The position numbers and the translations under genes were made by a program. DNA of 64,000 nucleotides from Gudongella sp034006985 (GTDB taxonomy: Bacteria > Bacillota > Clostridia > Tissierellales > Tissierellaceae), in NCBI GenBank assembly GCA_034006985.1, contig JAVERT010000005.1:52585-116584 (forward strand), read 5' to 3'. A model generated the notes under the pieces. The model worked only from the letters and a program-made list of their open reading frames with translations, was not told the origin of the DNA and searched no databases. How positions within the stretch are numbered: position 1 is the first letter of the stretch; every line of letters begins with the position of its first letter. Below are positions 7,808-18,027 of the stretch, one piece after another.

Positions 7808-9282
7808 TTCTTCACTTCCCCCCTAATCTTTAGGATATCCTTTAGTGTAAATATCAAATAATCAAAACTCTCTATTCTAAATATCTTCGCTAGTGATATA
7901 TATATAAAGGCACCTACCGTTACCTGAAATGTTAAAATTAAGCCCATGGGAATATTTAAATAGTTAAAGCTATAAATTACCGCTCCCATAATCAAAGCTA
8001 TTAATATCGAGGGCAATATATCTTTCAATTGTTCTATGTAACTATATTTAAGTAATCTTAAATTTGGATATGCATTTATAAAGGTAGCAATCAAATCACC
8101 TAACAAAGCGCCCCATGCCATAGCATAAATTCCAAAAGGAATACTAACAACTAATATCATTATTCCAATTGTTTTCTTTATAATTTCTAATTTAAAGAAT
8201 ATATCGCTTCTACCTAGGGCATTAATTGCTAGTAAATTTGCTGTATGTATTGGCATTAAGGCATAAGAAGCACAAAATATCTGTAAAAAAGGTACTGAAG
8301 GTAGCCATTTATCCGTTAATAAAATTCTCACTAATGGTTCTGCAACCACAGCTAAGCCTACCATCATTGGCAACATTATAAAAGAACTAGTTATAATGGA
8401 TCGTCTTACCATATCCTTAACCTTTATCTTATCATCTTGATGAACTGACAAAGTTGGTAGCATTACAGATTGAATAGATCCATCAATATTTGAAACAATA
8501 AGTTGAGGAAACTGCTGTCCTCTGTTATAAAAACCTAATACCTCCGGGCTATAGATTCTTCCTATAATTAATGTTCTTATATTTATGTATAGAGTATCTA
8601 ATAATGCTGAGGCTAATAACCTTGACCCATATGAAAAAAGAACTTTGACTCTTTTAAAAGAAAATAATAATTGCGGCCTCCATTTTACTGTAAACCAAAG
8701 TATTATTGTTATCATAAATTGATTTGTTAATTGCTGTATTACCAGAGCCCAAATTCCATATCCTGCATATGCAAATATTACACCTAATGTACCCGATACT
8801 AGAATTGAACCTAAGCTACTAAAAAATAGCTTTTTAAACATCATATTCTTAGAAACATATGCATTTTGTATTGAATTAATTGCTCCTGAAAACAATGTTA
8901 TAGATAAAACCCTTATCACCAATATAAGTTGTGAATTTCTATAAAAATTTGCTATTAATGGTGCCGTAAAAAATAAAATTATATATATTATTCCTGCCAC
9001 AAATAAACTTAAAAAAAACACTGAAGAAAAATCAGCTTCATCTGCATCTTTTTTTTGTATAAGTGCAGTATTAAATCCACTCTGAACAAACACATTTGCT
9101 AATAAAATAAAGATAGTTACTAGTGCTATTGAGCCATAGTCTTTAGGTAGAAGTAATCTCGCTAGTACTATTTGAACTATAAATTGAATTCCTAGTGTAG
9201 CACTGCGTTCCATTAGTTTCCAGAAGAGAGCTGATAAAACTTCTCTTTTAGATATAAGTATATGATTATTTGATTTATTCAT
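7804..9282 (-). CDS. wzx: Polysaccharide repeat-unit flippase (Wzx, MOP superfamily)
   Basis: A 492-residue, very hydrophobic protein with about 12-14 membrane segments. It begins with a KREVLSALFWKLMERSATLG-type amphipathic helix, then an LARLLLPKDYGSIALV block typical of the polysaccharide-synthesis flippases. It is expected to move the undecaprenyl-linked repeat unit across the membrane. Length is usual for Wzx/TuaB-type proteins. It lies between a glycosyltransferase and wbqC in the operon. The Wzy gene two genes upstream completes the Wzx/Wzy export system. Confidence 0.85.
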   Translation of the reverse strand: MNKSNNHILISKREVLSALFWKLMERSATLGIQFIVQIVLARLLLPKDYGSIALVTIFILLANVFVQSGFNTALIQKKDADEADFSSVFFLSLFVAGIIYIILFFTAPLIANFYRNSQLILVIRVLSITLFSGAINSIQNAYVSKNMMFKKLFFSSLGSILVSGTLGVIFAYAGYGIWALVIQQLTNQFMITIILWFTVKWRPQLLFSFKRVKVLFSYGSRLLASALLDTLYINIRTLIIGRIYSPEVLGFYNRGQQFPQLIVSNIDGSIQSVMLPTLSVHQDDKIKVKDMVRRSIITSSFIMLPMMVGLAVVAEPLVRILLTDKWLPSVPFLQIFCASYALMPIHTANLLAINALGRSDIFFKLEIIKKTIGIMILVVSIPFGIYAMAWGALLGDLIATFINAYPNLRLLKYSYIEQLKDILPSILIALIMGAVIYSFNYLNIPMGLILTFQVTVGAFIYISLAKIFRIESFDYLIFTLKDILKIRGEVKK

Positions 9283-9289
9283 GATTTTA

Positions 9290-10285
9290 TCATCTCAATT
9301 TATTTGATTTTTTTACTTTAACTTTTAATAAATTCAACTTTAATTTACGAGCAGTTCGATAGATTAAAGGAATCTTTGAATACAGATATAATCTTTTATA
9401 ATTTGTTCCAAATAATTTAATATTGATTTGACTTCTAATTCCCTTGATTTTTACTTTATCATTTTTTATTAATGAAATATATAACATATTAACCAAGATA
9501 CATTGACCAATTGTGTATGAATATTTTCCTTTAGTAAATTTATTTATTTCATTAAACATGAAAATTATTCTTTTTGTATGTTCAATAATTCTAAAATCAT
9601 TAAATACTATTTCATTAGTCCATGAGTTTATTGCATTTATCCTGTACGCAGACATTACTTCATCCAAATAATATACTTCACCAAGGAGTGATAAATATAT
9701 CTGCAAAGGATAATCCCCAACTGGAGCACTATAATAAAAATCTGGTAAATTTTCAATTAGTTCAACCCTATAAAGCATTGAATTTGTTGCAAATAAGCCA
9801 CCACCAGCTACTAACATATCCTCAAAAGTATACTTTCTATTTCCTATATTTGGTCTTATACGATAACCAGTTTGCTTGCCATTATAGTCTACTGTATTTG
9901 CTGCATGAACACAAAGACTGCAATCAGTATGTAACTCCATATAATTTACTTGTTTCTGCAATTTATGGGAATCTATCCAATAATCATCTCCTTCACAAGA
10001 AGCTATGTATTTACCTAATGCTCTGTTATCATTTAATTTCCCTATTTTTACCCCTTTTGAATACTGGTTTACTGACTGGTAAATTGGCTTAATAATGTAA
10101 GGATATTTTTCTTCATATTCCTTAATTATCTCTGCAGTTCTATCAGTAGATGCATCATCGTGAATTAAAATTTCATATTCGAAATTTGTTTTTTGCATTA
10201 AAAAACTATCTAATGCTCGACTAATATAATATTCTTGATTATAGGTTATACAAGATATGCTAACTAAAATATTATTATTTTCCAT
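9290..10285 (-). CDS. Family 2 glycosyltransferase
   Basis: A 331-residue GT-A fold glycosyltransferase. The N-terminal block VSISCITYNQEYYISRALDS is the GT2 nucleotide-binding start. IHDDASTDRT carries the first acidic pair, and CEGDDYWID holds the metal-binding DXD-like acids near residue 118. The C-terminal third is basic and may lie on the membrane. It transfers one sugar of the repeat unit; the sugar cannot be told from sequence. It lies eight bases from wzx. Confidence 0.85.
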   Translation of the reverse strand: MENNNILVSISCITYNQEYYISRALDSFLMQKTNFEYEILIHDDASTDRTAEIIKEYEEKYPYIIKPIYQSVNQYSKGVKIGKLNDNRALGKYIASCEGDDYWIDSHKLQKQVNYMELHTDCSLCVHAANTVDYNGKQTGYRIRPNIGNRKYTFEDMLVAGGGLFATNSMLYRVELIENLPDFYYSAPVGDYPLQIYLSLLGEVYYLDEVMSAYRINAINSWTNEIVFNDFRIIEHTKRIIFMFNEINKFTKGKYSYTIGQCILVNMLYISLIKNDKVKIKGIRSQINIKLFGTNYKRLYLYSKIPLIYRTARKLKLNLLKVKVKKSNKLR

Positions 10286-10303
10286 TATTTGCCTCCGTAA
10301 AAA

Positions 10304-11563
10304 TTATTTAACTGAAACTGTAAAAGAAAATATTATGATTACTAAAATAACTGTATTTGCTGTCATATAATAATAATTCATCACTGTAAATGGTATACCA
10401 TATATGAAAAATATGAGAAGAGCTAACCAAAATAAAGAATTTAGTTTATAATATTTTTTCTCAACTATAGACATTGTCAATGCATATAAAGCTGGCCCTA
10501 TAACTGATCCTAAATAGCCAAAGTCTTTTAAAAAAGCATATAACATTGTTGGTAAAGCATTAAAAGTAATGCCATTACCTATTACTCTTACACGTGATGT
10601 CACTTGTGTTATAATGTAATCTGCGCCATTATACTCGGTACCAAATAATAATTTTATAATAATAGAAAATAAACCTAAAACCCATCCAAAAGTAGCTTTC
10701 CCAAACATTAAGTTCTTTGTTAATGTATTGTCCTTTAATAATTCACTTAGAAAGGCAAAAGGACCAACAAAATAAAGTAAAGCATTTTCTATAAAACTTT
10801 TCCCATAAAAACTTCTTTGAGAAGTTATGTACATTATTGCAGCTAATGAAAACCCTGTAAAAATTATTATAATCTTATACTTTCTTATAAGTTGTAAAAT
10901 AAAATCTTTAATACTAGTAAAATTGTTAGTTAACAAGATTGAAATTATAATAAACAATATAGATTGAAGAATCATAGCTCTGCCACCAAACAAAATTGTA
11001 TAAATGATAACATCAATTATTGTAATAATAAACATGCTTTTTTTTTGTCTTTTATAACCAATATCAATCGCAAGAATTAGTATAGTTGCTATAAAAATGG
11101 GTTCAATAATGTTTTGAAATATTGTTAACTGATTTGTATTTGCAAAATTATTTGTTCCTATAAAAGAAAGAGATCGCAAGCCGTAAAGTCCCACAGATCT
11201 TATGATAGCAATAGACTTCCAGATAAATGGGGCTGAAAATATATATGCAATAATATTAACAAAAACTATAATTCTATAATTTGGTTTTCTTGGAGTATGT
11301 CTAGTTCTTACTATTTTTATTATTGATGATTGTTTAATTGAAGCACTCATATATATAATATTGAATATTAAAATACATATAGTCGAAAGAATATGTACAG
11401 TAAAAATTGGTTTATTTAATCCATATACACCTAATGACGCTAAGCCACAGGATATACACCAACTTATATTGAACAAGCTATTCAATTTTACTATTGTTCT
11501 ATATTTAATTTTAGTAACTAATAATAATGACAGTAATAGTAACAAATAATAAATTGCAAGCAT
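10304..11563 (-). CDS. wzy: O-antigen/capsule repeat-unit polymerase (Wzy-like)
   Basis: About 419 residues with 11-12 predicted membrane segments and a large outer loop. An ATG at 11647 would add 28 residues but has no ribosome site. The ATG at 11563 has GGAG seven bases before it and places the first membrane helix at the N terminus, so it is preferred. Sequence conservation in Wzy proteins is low. The call rests on topology, on an FxNxNxL-like loop, on the stretch LYFVGPFAFLSELL, and on its place beside wzx and the glycosyltransferases. Function: links undecaprenyl-bound repeat units on the outer face of the membrane. Confidence 0.75.
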   Translation of the reverse strand: MLAIYYLLLLLSLLLVTKIKYRTIVKLNSLFNISWCISCGLASLGVYGLNKPIFTVHILSTICILIFNIIYMSASIKQSSIIKIVRTRHTPRKPNYRIIVFVNIIAYIFSAPFIWKSIAIIRSVGLYGLRSLSFIGTNNFANTNQLTIFQNIIEPIFIATILILAIDIGYKRQKKSMFIITIIDVIIYTILFGGRAMILQSILFIIISILLTNNFTSIKDFILQLIRKYKIIIIFTGFSLAAIMYITSQRSFYGKSFIENALLYFVGPFAFLSELLKDNTLTKNLMFGKATFGWVLGLFSIIIKLLFGTEYNGADYIITQVTSRVRVIGNGITFNALPTMLYAFLKDFGYLGSVIGPALYALTMSIVEKKYYKLNSLFWLALLIFFIYGIPFTVMNYYYMTANTVILVIIIFSFTVSVK

Positions 11564-11683
11564 ATTATAGCTCCATTCATCTTTTATAGTTGTATTTAAC
11601 GAAACATTAAAATATATCCATTGTTTTTTTAATAAATAATTAAGCATTAACTTTTTTGTACGAAATAATTAATTTTTAACAAC

Positions 11684-12895
11684 TTACTTTACATATAAAC
11701 TTTTATTATACAACTCTAAATAATCAATAAAATTAGTTTTTTTATCATATAATCGTTTGGTTTTAGCTAAACAGTTATTCAAATAAGTATTTTTACCATT
11801 AGCCTTTATAATTACTATTTTATCATACAACTCCATCAAATTACCCTTCTCTACAACAAAACCCGTACCTCTATCTATGCTTTCTATACTCCCTCCAGTA
11901 TTAAACGTAATAACTGGGATTCCACAAGCCATTGCTTCTAAATTAGTTGTTGGAAAATTATCTTCTAAAGTAGGATTTACAAAAACATCAGCAATTGTAT
12001 AAATTTTTGCCAACTCTTCAGTACTATTTGTCCTTTTAAAACTTATAATATTGTTTGGTAGTTGTTTTTCTTGTTTTCTTGTTAGCCCCACTAGAACAAT
12101 TACTTCATCATCTTTTAGAACATTGGATAGCTTTAAAAAGTAATTTATACCCTTTCTTTCGTTCCAAATGTTCGCTACCCCTAAAATAATAAACTTATCT
12201 TCCAGGTTATGTTTTTTTCTTAACTCACTTTCTAATGGCTTGAAAACTTCCAAATCTATGCCATTATTTATTATTTTTATCGGGTATTCCTTTAAATAGG
12301 ACTTCTTAACTAAGTTTGCTAACCATTCTGAGGGTGTTACGATTATGGAGTTATTTATCCCAGTAAATAACTCCTTTTTTATTCTAAAATTATTCCTAGA
12401 ATTGTCTACTAGAATACTAGATGGATATTCTTTCTTTTGAGGACAATCATGGCATTCATTATGCCATCTATCACATCCTATATAATCAAAATGTGAACAA
12501 TGCCCTGTTAAAGCCCAACAATCATGTAGTGTCCATACTACTGGCATATTTGTCTTTTTTAAATAATTAAATAATATCTTAATGTTTATATAGTAACCAT
12601 GTATATTATGCAAATGAACAATATCTGGATTGATTTCTTCTATTTTTGCAATAAATTCTCTAGTAGCATTTATTGATCCAAACCCATGCATATCTAAAAG
12701 CCTTGTCTTTAAAACATGGCTATAGTTATCGAACTTAGTACCTATCTTAATCGTATTATCACAGTTTTTCGGTAGATCTCTTCCGTATGCAACATAACTT
12801 TCATGCCCTTGTTCAAGTAAAATATTATGAATATCGGTAGCAATTCTCCCTGTACTCCCTATCCCACAAACAGAATTTATCTGCAATACTTTCAT
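11684..12895 (-). CDS. Family 4 glycosyltransferase
   Basis: A 403-residue GT-B glycosyltransferase. The ATG at 12895 follows the stop of the epimerase gene by two bases and is preceded by GGGGGAAA. A TTG further upstream is less likely. N-terminal LQINSVCGIGSTGRIATDI is a GT4 acceptor-domain start. A cysteine-rich insert (WALTGHCSHFDYIGCDRWH, then CHDC, about residues 130-155) marks a subgroup often seen in exopolysaccharide loci. The C-terminal domain shows VNPTLEDNFPTTNLEAMACG, the E-x7-E donor-phosphate motif. Sugar specificity unknown. Confidence 0.85.
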   Translation of the reverse strand: MKVLQINSVCGIGSTGRIATDIHNILLEQGHESYVAYGRDLPKNCDNTIKIGTKFDNYSHVLKTRLLDMHGFGSINATREFIAKIEEINPDIVHLHNIHGYYINIKILFNYLKKTNMPVVWTLHDCWALTGHCSHFDYIGCDRWHNECHDCPQKKEYPSSILVDNSRNNFRIKKELFTGINNSIIVTPSEWLANLVKKSYLKEYPIKIINNGIDLEVFKPLESELRKKHNLEDKFIILGVANIWNERKGINYFLKLSNVLKDDEVIVLVGLTRKQEKQLPNNIISFKRTNSTEELAKIYTIADVFVNPTLEDNFPTTNLEAMACGIPVITFNTGGSIESIDRGTGFVVEKGNLMELYDKIVIIKANGKNTYLNNCLAKTKRLYDKKTNFIDYLELYNKSLYVK

Positions 12896-12897
12896 TC

Positions 12898-14022
12898 TTA
12901 TTTCCCCCAAACAACTCTATTTACATAATCAGTATAACTTAATATTATCCTCAAAATCTTATCAGAAACATTTGGCATATTATAATCCTCTACCAATCGT
13001 AACATATCTTTTTCTTGCGTCTCTAACACTTCTAACCCTTGTAGAATTCTTTCTTCTTTAAGTCCTACCATCATAACTGATGCTTCTTCCATAGCTTCTG
13101 GCCTTTCATGTGCTTGTCTCATATTCAGTGCTCTAAATCCTAGTATAGAAGATTCTTCGCTTATAGTTCCGCTATCACTAAGAACTGCTTTAGATTTCAT
13201 TTGAAGCTTTACATAATCATTAAATCCTAAAGGTTTCAGTAATGATATTAAAGAGTTTAGTTCAATATTTTTAGCTTCAATCATGTTTCTTGTTCTTGGA
13301 TGAGTGCTGACGATTATAGGCATTTCATATTTTTCTGCTATTATATTTAAACTTTCAAATAAATCTATAAAATTATTTTCTGAGCTTATATTTTCTTCTC
13401 TATGGGCAGAAACTACAAAATATTTTCTTTCCTCTAATTCTAGTTTTTCTAGGATATTTGATTTCTCAATATCATCTTTTCTAGAGTTAAGCACTTCAAA
13501 CATTGGACTTCCTGTCTTTATGATTCTATCTGCTGGTAATCCTTCTCTAAGAAGGTACTCTCTTGAAATATCACTATAAGTTAAGTTTATATCTGATATA
13601 TGGTCAACAATCTTTCTGTTTGTCTCTTCTGGTACTCGTTGGTCAAAGCATCTGTTCCCAGCTTCCATATGGAAAATGGGGATATGTCTTCTTTTTGCGG
13701 CTAAAGCACATAAACAACTATTCGTATCCCCTAACACTAGAAAAGCTTCTGGTTTAACTTCTTCAAGAATAGGATCTATTTTAACTAATATGTTTCCTAT
13801 AGTTTCTACTGCTGTTCCAGTAGCTGCATTAAGAAAGTAATCTGGTTTTCTTAATTTGAAATCTTCAAAGAATACTTCATTTAATTCATAGTCATAGTTT
13901 TGTCCTGTATGTACAAGTATATGCTCTATTGCTTCTGATTCTTCTAATTTATTAATAACAGCAGACAATCTTATGGTTTCTGGTCTAGTTCCAACAACTG
14001 TCATAACTTTTAACTTTTTCAT
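12898..14022 (-). CDS. capG: UDP-GlcNAc 2-epimerase family, CapG/FnlC type
   Basis: A 374-residue epimerase. GTRPETIRLSAVI at the start, VVSAHREEN in the middle and LSDSGTISEES near residue 280 are the catalytic and UDP-binding blocks of the WecB family. Following CapE and CapF genes within a few bases, it should be the CapG/FnlC branch. That branch epimerises C2 of the UDP-6-deoxy-L-talosamine-type intermediate to give UDP-N-acetyl-L-fucosamine. WecB proper would instead make UDP-ManNAc, but the gene order capE-capF-capG strongly favours the FucNAc role. Confidence 0.9.
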   Translation of the reverse strand: MKKLKVMTVVGTRPETIRLSAVINKLEESEAIEHILVHTGQNYDYELNEVFFEDFKLRKPDYFLNAATGTAVETIGNILVKIDPILEEVKPEAFLVLGDTNSCLCALAAKRRHIPIFHMEAGNRCFDQRVPEETNRKIVDHISDINLTYSDISREYLLREGLPADRIIKTGSPMFEVLNSRKDDIEKSNILEKLELEERKYFVVSAHREENISSENNFIDLFESLNIIAEKYEMPIIVSTHPRTRNMIEAKNIELNSLISLLKPLGFNDYVKLQMKSKAVLSDSGTISEESSILGFRALNMRQAHERPEAMEEASVMMVGLKEERILQGLEVLETQEKDMLRLVEDYNMPNVSDKILRIILSYTDYVNRVVWGK

Positions 14023-14027
14023 AATTA

Positions 14028-15137
14028 CTAAACCTCCAAGAAATATGTATCAGAATTTTCCGGGTCAAATGTTTCATTTGCCCACATTACAGTTACTAAA
14101 TCTGTATCTCCTACATTTATTATATTATGAGTATATCCAGTAGGTATATCCACCACTTCAAACTTATCCCCACTTACCCTATACTCTATTATCTCATCTG
14201 AATCTATTTTCCTAAATCTTATTAAACCTTCACCACTTACTACAAGAAATTTTTCATTCTTTGTATGATGCCAATGGTTTCCTTTAGTAATCTCTGGTTT
14301 CGAGACATTCACTGATACTTGTCCACGATCAGATGATTTTACAAACTCTGTAAAGGAACCTCTTTTATCTACATTCATTTTTAATTCATATGAAAATTTA
14401 TCTTCTGGCAAGTAAGATAGATATGTGCTGTATAGTTTTTTAGTAAATAGATCATTCATATTTGGTATGAATAAATCCTGTCTACTATCTCTAAAGGACT
14501 TTATTAATTCTGCTATTTTCCCTAGTTTGACCTTGTGTGTTTCGGGCACTATACAAAATTCTTCATCTTGTGTTGGATTACCTTCCATAGCATTGATGAA
14601 TTCTTTAACTACATCATCAATATAAGATAAAGAGAGATCTACCTCTGAATCATTGACTTGTATTTCTATATCCCTAGCAATATTATAGCAAAACGTAGAT
14701 ACTGCTGAATTATAATTTGGTTTACTCCATTTCCCAAATAAATTGGCTAATCTATATATAAGAACATTAACTCCTGTTTCTTTGCTATAGTTAAATAAAA
14801 GGTCTTCTCCCACCTTTTTACTTCTACCATAAGGATTATCTCTTTCTGCTTGAATAGATGATGTGATTAGTATTGGTGCTTTATTTTTATATTTCTTTAG
14901 TAAATCTATAAGTTCTGAGGTAAAACCAAAATTACCTTCCATAAATTCCTTTTCTTCCTTAGGTCTGTTTACTCCAGCTAAATGATATACAAAATCACAT
15001 TCCTTAGTGTATTCCTCTAATAATGATTTATCTGTATCTCTTGTATATTCAAATATATTATCGTAACCTCTGTTCCTTAGCTCTGCTATTAAATTCTTTC
15101 CAACAAAACCTTGTGATCCAGTTACTAGTATTTTCAT
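14028..15137 (-). CDS. capF: CapF bifunctional epimerase/reductase for UDP-L-FucNAc
   Basis: A 369-residue two-domain protein. Residues 1 to about 240 are a short-chain dehydrogenase (VTGSQGFVGKNLIAEL; NPYGRSKKVGEDLL carries the Tyr and Lys). Residues about 250-369 are a cupin with GNHWHHTKNEKFLVVSGEG, whose histidines bind zinc in CapF. CapF reduces the 4-keto intermediate from CapE after C3 epimerisation. The stop codon region overlaps the end base of capE, and capG follows by five bases. Length matches Staphylococcus CapF. Confidence 0.92.
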   Translation of the reverse strand: MKILVTGSQGFVGKNLIAELRNRGYDNIFEYTRDTDKSLLEEYTKECDFVYHLAGVNRPKEEKEFMEGNFGFTSELIDLLKKYKNKAPILITSSIQAERDNPYGRSKKVGEDLLFNYSKETGVNVLIYRLANLFGKWSKPNYNSAVSTFCYNIARDIEIQVNDSEVDLSLSYIDDVVKEFINAMEGNPTQDEEFCIVPETHKVKLGKIAELIKSFRDSRQDLFIPNMNDLFTKKLYSTYLSYLPEDKFSYELKMNVDKRGSFTEFVKSSDRGQVSVNVSKPEITKGNHWHHTKNEKFLVVSGEGLIRFRKIDSDEIIEYRVSGDKFEVVDIPTGYTHNIINVGDTDLVTVMWANETFDPENSDTYFLEV

Positions 15138-16156
15138 TATTTATTCCAACCTTTCAATTCATCTTTTACATAGTCTAACTCTAAAAGTTTTTCTTTTATT
15201 TGCTCTACATTTAAAATCTCTGTATTGTTTGAATTGTATTCATTTTGGGTGGATAACTCTTTGCTTCCATCTATAAAATATTTATCATAATTAAGGTCTC
15301 TTGTATCCGCTGGTACCCTATAGAATACACCCATGTCTTCCGCTGGTAAATATTCTTCTTTTGTAAGTAAAGTTTCGTATTGTTTTTCGCCATGCCTTGT
15401 ACCTATTATTTTAATTTCATTATCTGCATTAAATAATTCCTTTAAAGCTTGAGCTAAATCTCCTACTGTAGATGCTGGTGATTTTTGTACCATAATATCT
15501 CCTGCATTTGCATTTTGGAATGCGAATATTACTAATTCTACTGCATCTTCAAGATTCATTAAAAATCTTGTCATATTGGGATCTGTAATTGTCAAAGGTT
15601 CACCTTTTTTAATTTGATCAATAAATAGTGGTATAACTGATCCTCTTGAAGCCATTACATTACCATATCTAGTCCCACAAATAAGGGTTTTATCTTGGGA
15701 TACTGTTCTTGCTTTTGCTACAAATACCTTTTCCATCATAGCCTTTGATATTCCCATAGCATTTATAGGGTAAGCCGCTTTATCTGTTGATAGGCATATT
15801 ACCTTTTTTATTCCTGATTCTATGGCAGCTGTTAATACATTCTCTGTACCTAGAATGTTTGTCTTTACTGCTTCTAGAGGAAAAAACTCACAAGAAGGTA
15901 CTTGTTTTAATGCTGCTGCATGAAATACAAAATCCACTGCATACATTGCATTTTTAATACTACCAATATCTCTTACATCCCCTATGTAAAACTTAATCTT
16001 ATCATTTTTATATAATTTTCTCATATCATCTTGCTTTTTCTCATCACGAGAAAATATTCTTATTTCTTTAATACCTGTTTCTAAAAATCTATCTAGTACG
16101 GCATTCCCAAAGGATCCTGTACCACCAGTTATTAATAATGTTTTATCTTTAAACAT
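15137..16156 (-). CDS. capE: UDP-GlcNAc 4,6-dehydratase/5-epimerase CapE
   Basis: About 339 residues. ATG at 16156 is preferred over one nine bases upstream, because GAGGGAG then has normal spacing. LLITGGTGSFGNAVLD is the NAD loop. CLSTDKAAYPINAMGISKA carries the catalytic pattern of the soluble CapE/FnlA group, where Met replaces the usual Tyr of Tyr-x3-Lys. GTRYGNVMASRGSVIPLF is the hexapeptide substrate loop. It makes UDP-2-acetamido-2,6-dideoxy-beta-L-arabino-4-hexulose, the first step to UDP-L-FucNAc. It overlaps the glycosyltransferase gene upstream by eight bases. Confidence 0.92.
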   Translation of the reverse strand: MFKDKTLLITGGTGSFGNAVLDRFLETGIKEIRIFSRDEKKQDDMRKLYKNDKIKFYIGDVRDIGSIKNAMYAVDFVFHAAALKQVPSCEFFPLEAVKTNILGTENVLTAAIESGIKKVICLSTDKAAYPINAMGISKAMMEKVFVAKARTVSQDKTLICGTRYGNVMASRGSVIPLFIDQIKKGEPLTITDPNMTRFLMNLEDAVELVIFAFQNANAGDIMVQKSPASTVGDLAQALKELFNADNEIKIIGTRHGEKQYETLLTKEEYLPAEDMGVFYRVPADTRDLNYDKYFIDGSKELSTQNEYNSNNTEILNVEQIKEKLLELDYVKDELKGWNK

Positions 16157-17381
16157 TTTTAACATCTCCCTCTAAGTGCTTTAATAATATATCAATCGTT
16201 TTTCTAATATCATAATTTTGTTCTAAATACCTTCTTCCATTTATTCCCATATTTTGTCTAATATCTTTATCTACTGATAGTTTTTTTGCATGTTTAATGA
16301 ATTCACCTACATCGTTACTCTCACACCACAAACCACTACCTGACTCTATTAATGTTTCTTTTATATCCGTATTGATATCCGTTGCCGCTAATATGGGTAA
16401 TGAATTTTCCATATAAGAAGTAAGTCTAGATGGAAAGTTTGGTATTGTGAATCTATAGTCTAAAAAGATTAATCCCACATCTGCACAACTTATCAATTTA
16501 TCGTATTCTTCCTTTGGTAATTTTTCATAAATACTTACTTTCTTAGGTTTATTATTTTCTATATAGTTATTTGTTTTATTAAACTCAGTACCACTTCCCA
16601 CTATTAGTAAATGACCATTATCAACTTTATGGAATTCATCAATTACTTTGAGAATAAAGTCTATACCTTGAGGTTTTCCTAGATTACCCCCGTAAACGAA
16701 TAAAGTATTATTTTCTGGAATATTATATTTGTCTAAAACTTCTTTGTTCTTTTCTATTTTTTCTTTATTAATCGGTTCTATAGCATTTGGAAATATCTCT
16801 ATTTTATCTTTATCTATATATTTATTATGTTCTAAAACATAATCTAAATTCCCTTGAGACATACATCCAATAACATCTGAATCTTTATATAGGTTGATTT
16901 CTTTATTCCTAAACACTTTATATAAAATTCCATCTTTTTTCATTAAACCTATATCTACTGCATTCTGTGGGAATATATCTTTAAGAACTAAATATGTAAT
17001 GCTATTATGATGTTTCTTATAATATCTGATAATTTTATTAAATGTTATAGGAGGGGTTGAATACATAACCATATCAAAATGTACATCTTTAAAATTATAC
17101 TTTATAGCATTCAAATAGTGATTTTCTATCATTAAAGTTGATAACCCTTTTTCTGCAGAAGACTTGGTAGCAGTAATATTACCAGTTTTAACATGTAATA
17201 TATTTACATTGCCTTGTATAGATAATTCAGTTGATAAGTTTTCACGTTTTTGTCTGGGATTGACTACAAATACATTTATTCCTTTATTGCCCATTTCCCG
17301 AACAAGATCAGTATAGATTCCTCTTTCATTTACATCTTCCATTTTTGATAACGTTAAAAACAATATATTCAATCTAGACAC
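16149..17381 (-). CDS. Family 4 glycosyltransferase, WbuB-like (probable L-FucNAc transferase)
   Basis: A 410-residue GT-B enzyme. N-terminal LNILFLTLSKMEDVNERGIY and LVLKDIFPQNAVDIG fit the WbuB group, known from capsule and O-antigen clusters as L-fucosamine transferases. C-terminal LIFLDYRFTIPNFPSRLTSY and MENSLPILAATD replace the more usual E-x7-E block. Its position directly before capEFG, overlapping capE by eight bases, supports transfer of L-FucNAc onto the lipid-linked first sugar. Specificity is inference from family and context. Confidence 0.8.
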   Translation of the reverse strand: MSRLNILFLTLSKMEDVNERGIYTDLVREMGNKGINVFVVNPRQKRENLSTELSIQGNVNILHVKTGNITATKSSAEKGLSTLMIENHYLNAIKYNFKDVHFDMVMYSTPPITFNKIIRYYKKHHNSITYLVLKDIFPQNAVDIGLMKKDGILYKVFRNKEINLYKDSDVIGCMSQGNLDYVLEHNKYIDKDKIEIFPNAIEPINKEKIEKNKEVLDKYNIPENNTLFVYGGNLGKPQGIDFILKVIDEFHKVDNGHLLIVGSGTEFNKTNNYIENNKPKKVSIYEKLPKEEYDKLISCADVGLIFLDYRFTIPNFPSRLTSYMENSLPILAATDINTDIKETLIESGSGLWCESNDVGEFIKHAKKLSVDKDIRQNMGINGRRYLEQNYDIRKTIDILLKHLEGDVKNV

Positions 17382-17384
17382 CTA

Positions 17385-18023
17385 CTATTCATTAAATTTA
17401 ATTGGCTTAGCTGGTGAACCAACAGCAGTACAATTACTTGGTAAATCTTTAACTACTACTGCGCCTGCACCAATTACAGTATTTTTACCTACTGATACTC
17501 CTTGAATAATAGCTGAACCTGTCCCAATGCTCACACATTCTTCCATTTCAACAAATCCAGAAATATTTACACTAGGTAAAACTGTTGTATAATCTCCAAG
17601 TATTGCATCATGACCAATCGTACAATCTAAGTTAATGATTACATGTTTTCCAACTTCAATATTTACTGTGATGATATTGCCAGCACATATAATTGAACCT
17701 TCTCCAAAGGTTACCTTATCTGAATAAATAACACTTGGGTGAATTAATACAGGGTATGTATTTTTACTACCACTAAGCTTTTTCATTACGTTTTTCTTAA
17801 TTATTGGATCTCCAATTGCATTTACAACATATAATTCTTGTCCTCTAAGCCATTCAACATTACCAACTACTTTATATCCATTAATCTCAGTGCCGTGTAG
17901 CGTTTTATTATCATCCACAAAACCTACTATATCCCATTCATTATTCAGACTATTAATATCCTCTATTAACCAGGCTACTTCTCTACCAAAACCACCAGCC
18001 CCTATTATCACTATATCCTTCAT
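17385..18023 (-). CDS. Sugar acetyltransferase, PglD/EpsM/NeuD-like
   Basis: A 212-residue hexapeptide-repeat acetyltransferase. Residues 1-80 are the Rossmann-like UDP-sugar-binding domain (IVIIGAGGFGREVAWLI). From about residue 95 the beta-helix runs through SVIYSDKVTFGEGSIICAG and NLDCTIGHDAILGDYTTV; the His-Asp pair in GHDA is the catalytic base region of PglD. It ends in a GSPAKPIK tail. Together with the aminotransferase and the sugar transferase upstream it forms the PglC-D-E (EpsL-M-N) set: N-acetylation of a UDP-4-amino-sugar before priming of the lipid carrier. Confidence 0.85.
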   Translation of the reverse strand: MKDIVIIGAGGFGREVAWLIEDINSLNNEWDIVGFVDDNKTLHGTEINGYKVVGNVEWLRGQELYVVNAIGDPIIKKNVMKKLSGSKNTYPVLIHPSVIYSDKVTFGEGSIICAGNIITVNIEVGKHVIINLDCTIGHDAILGDYTTVLPSVNISGFVEMEECVSIGTGSAIIQGVSVGKNTVIGAGAVVVKDLPSNCTAVGSPAKPIKFNE

Positions 18024-18027
18024 AATG

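Noticed and set aside
9622..10092. A 156-codon open frame on the plus strand
   Set aside because: It is antisense to a clear family 2 glycosyltransferase gene and resembles no protein family.
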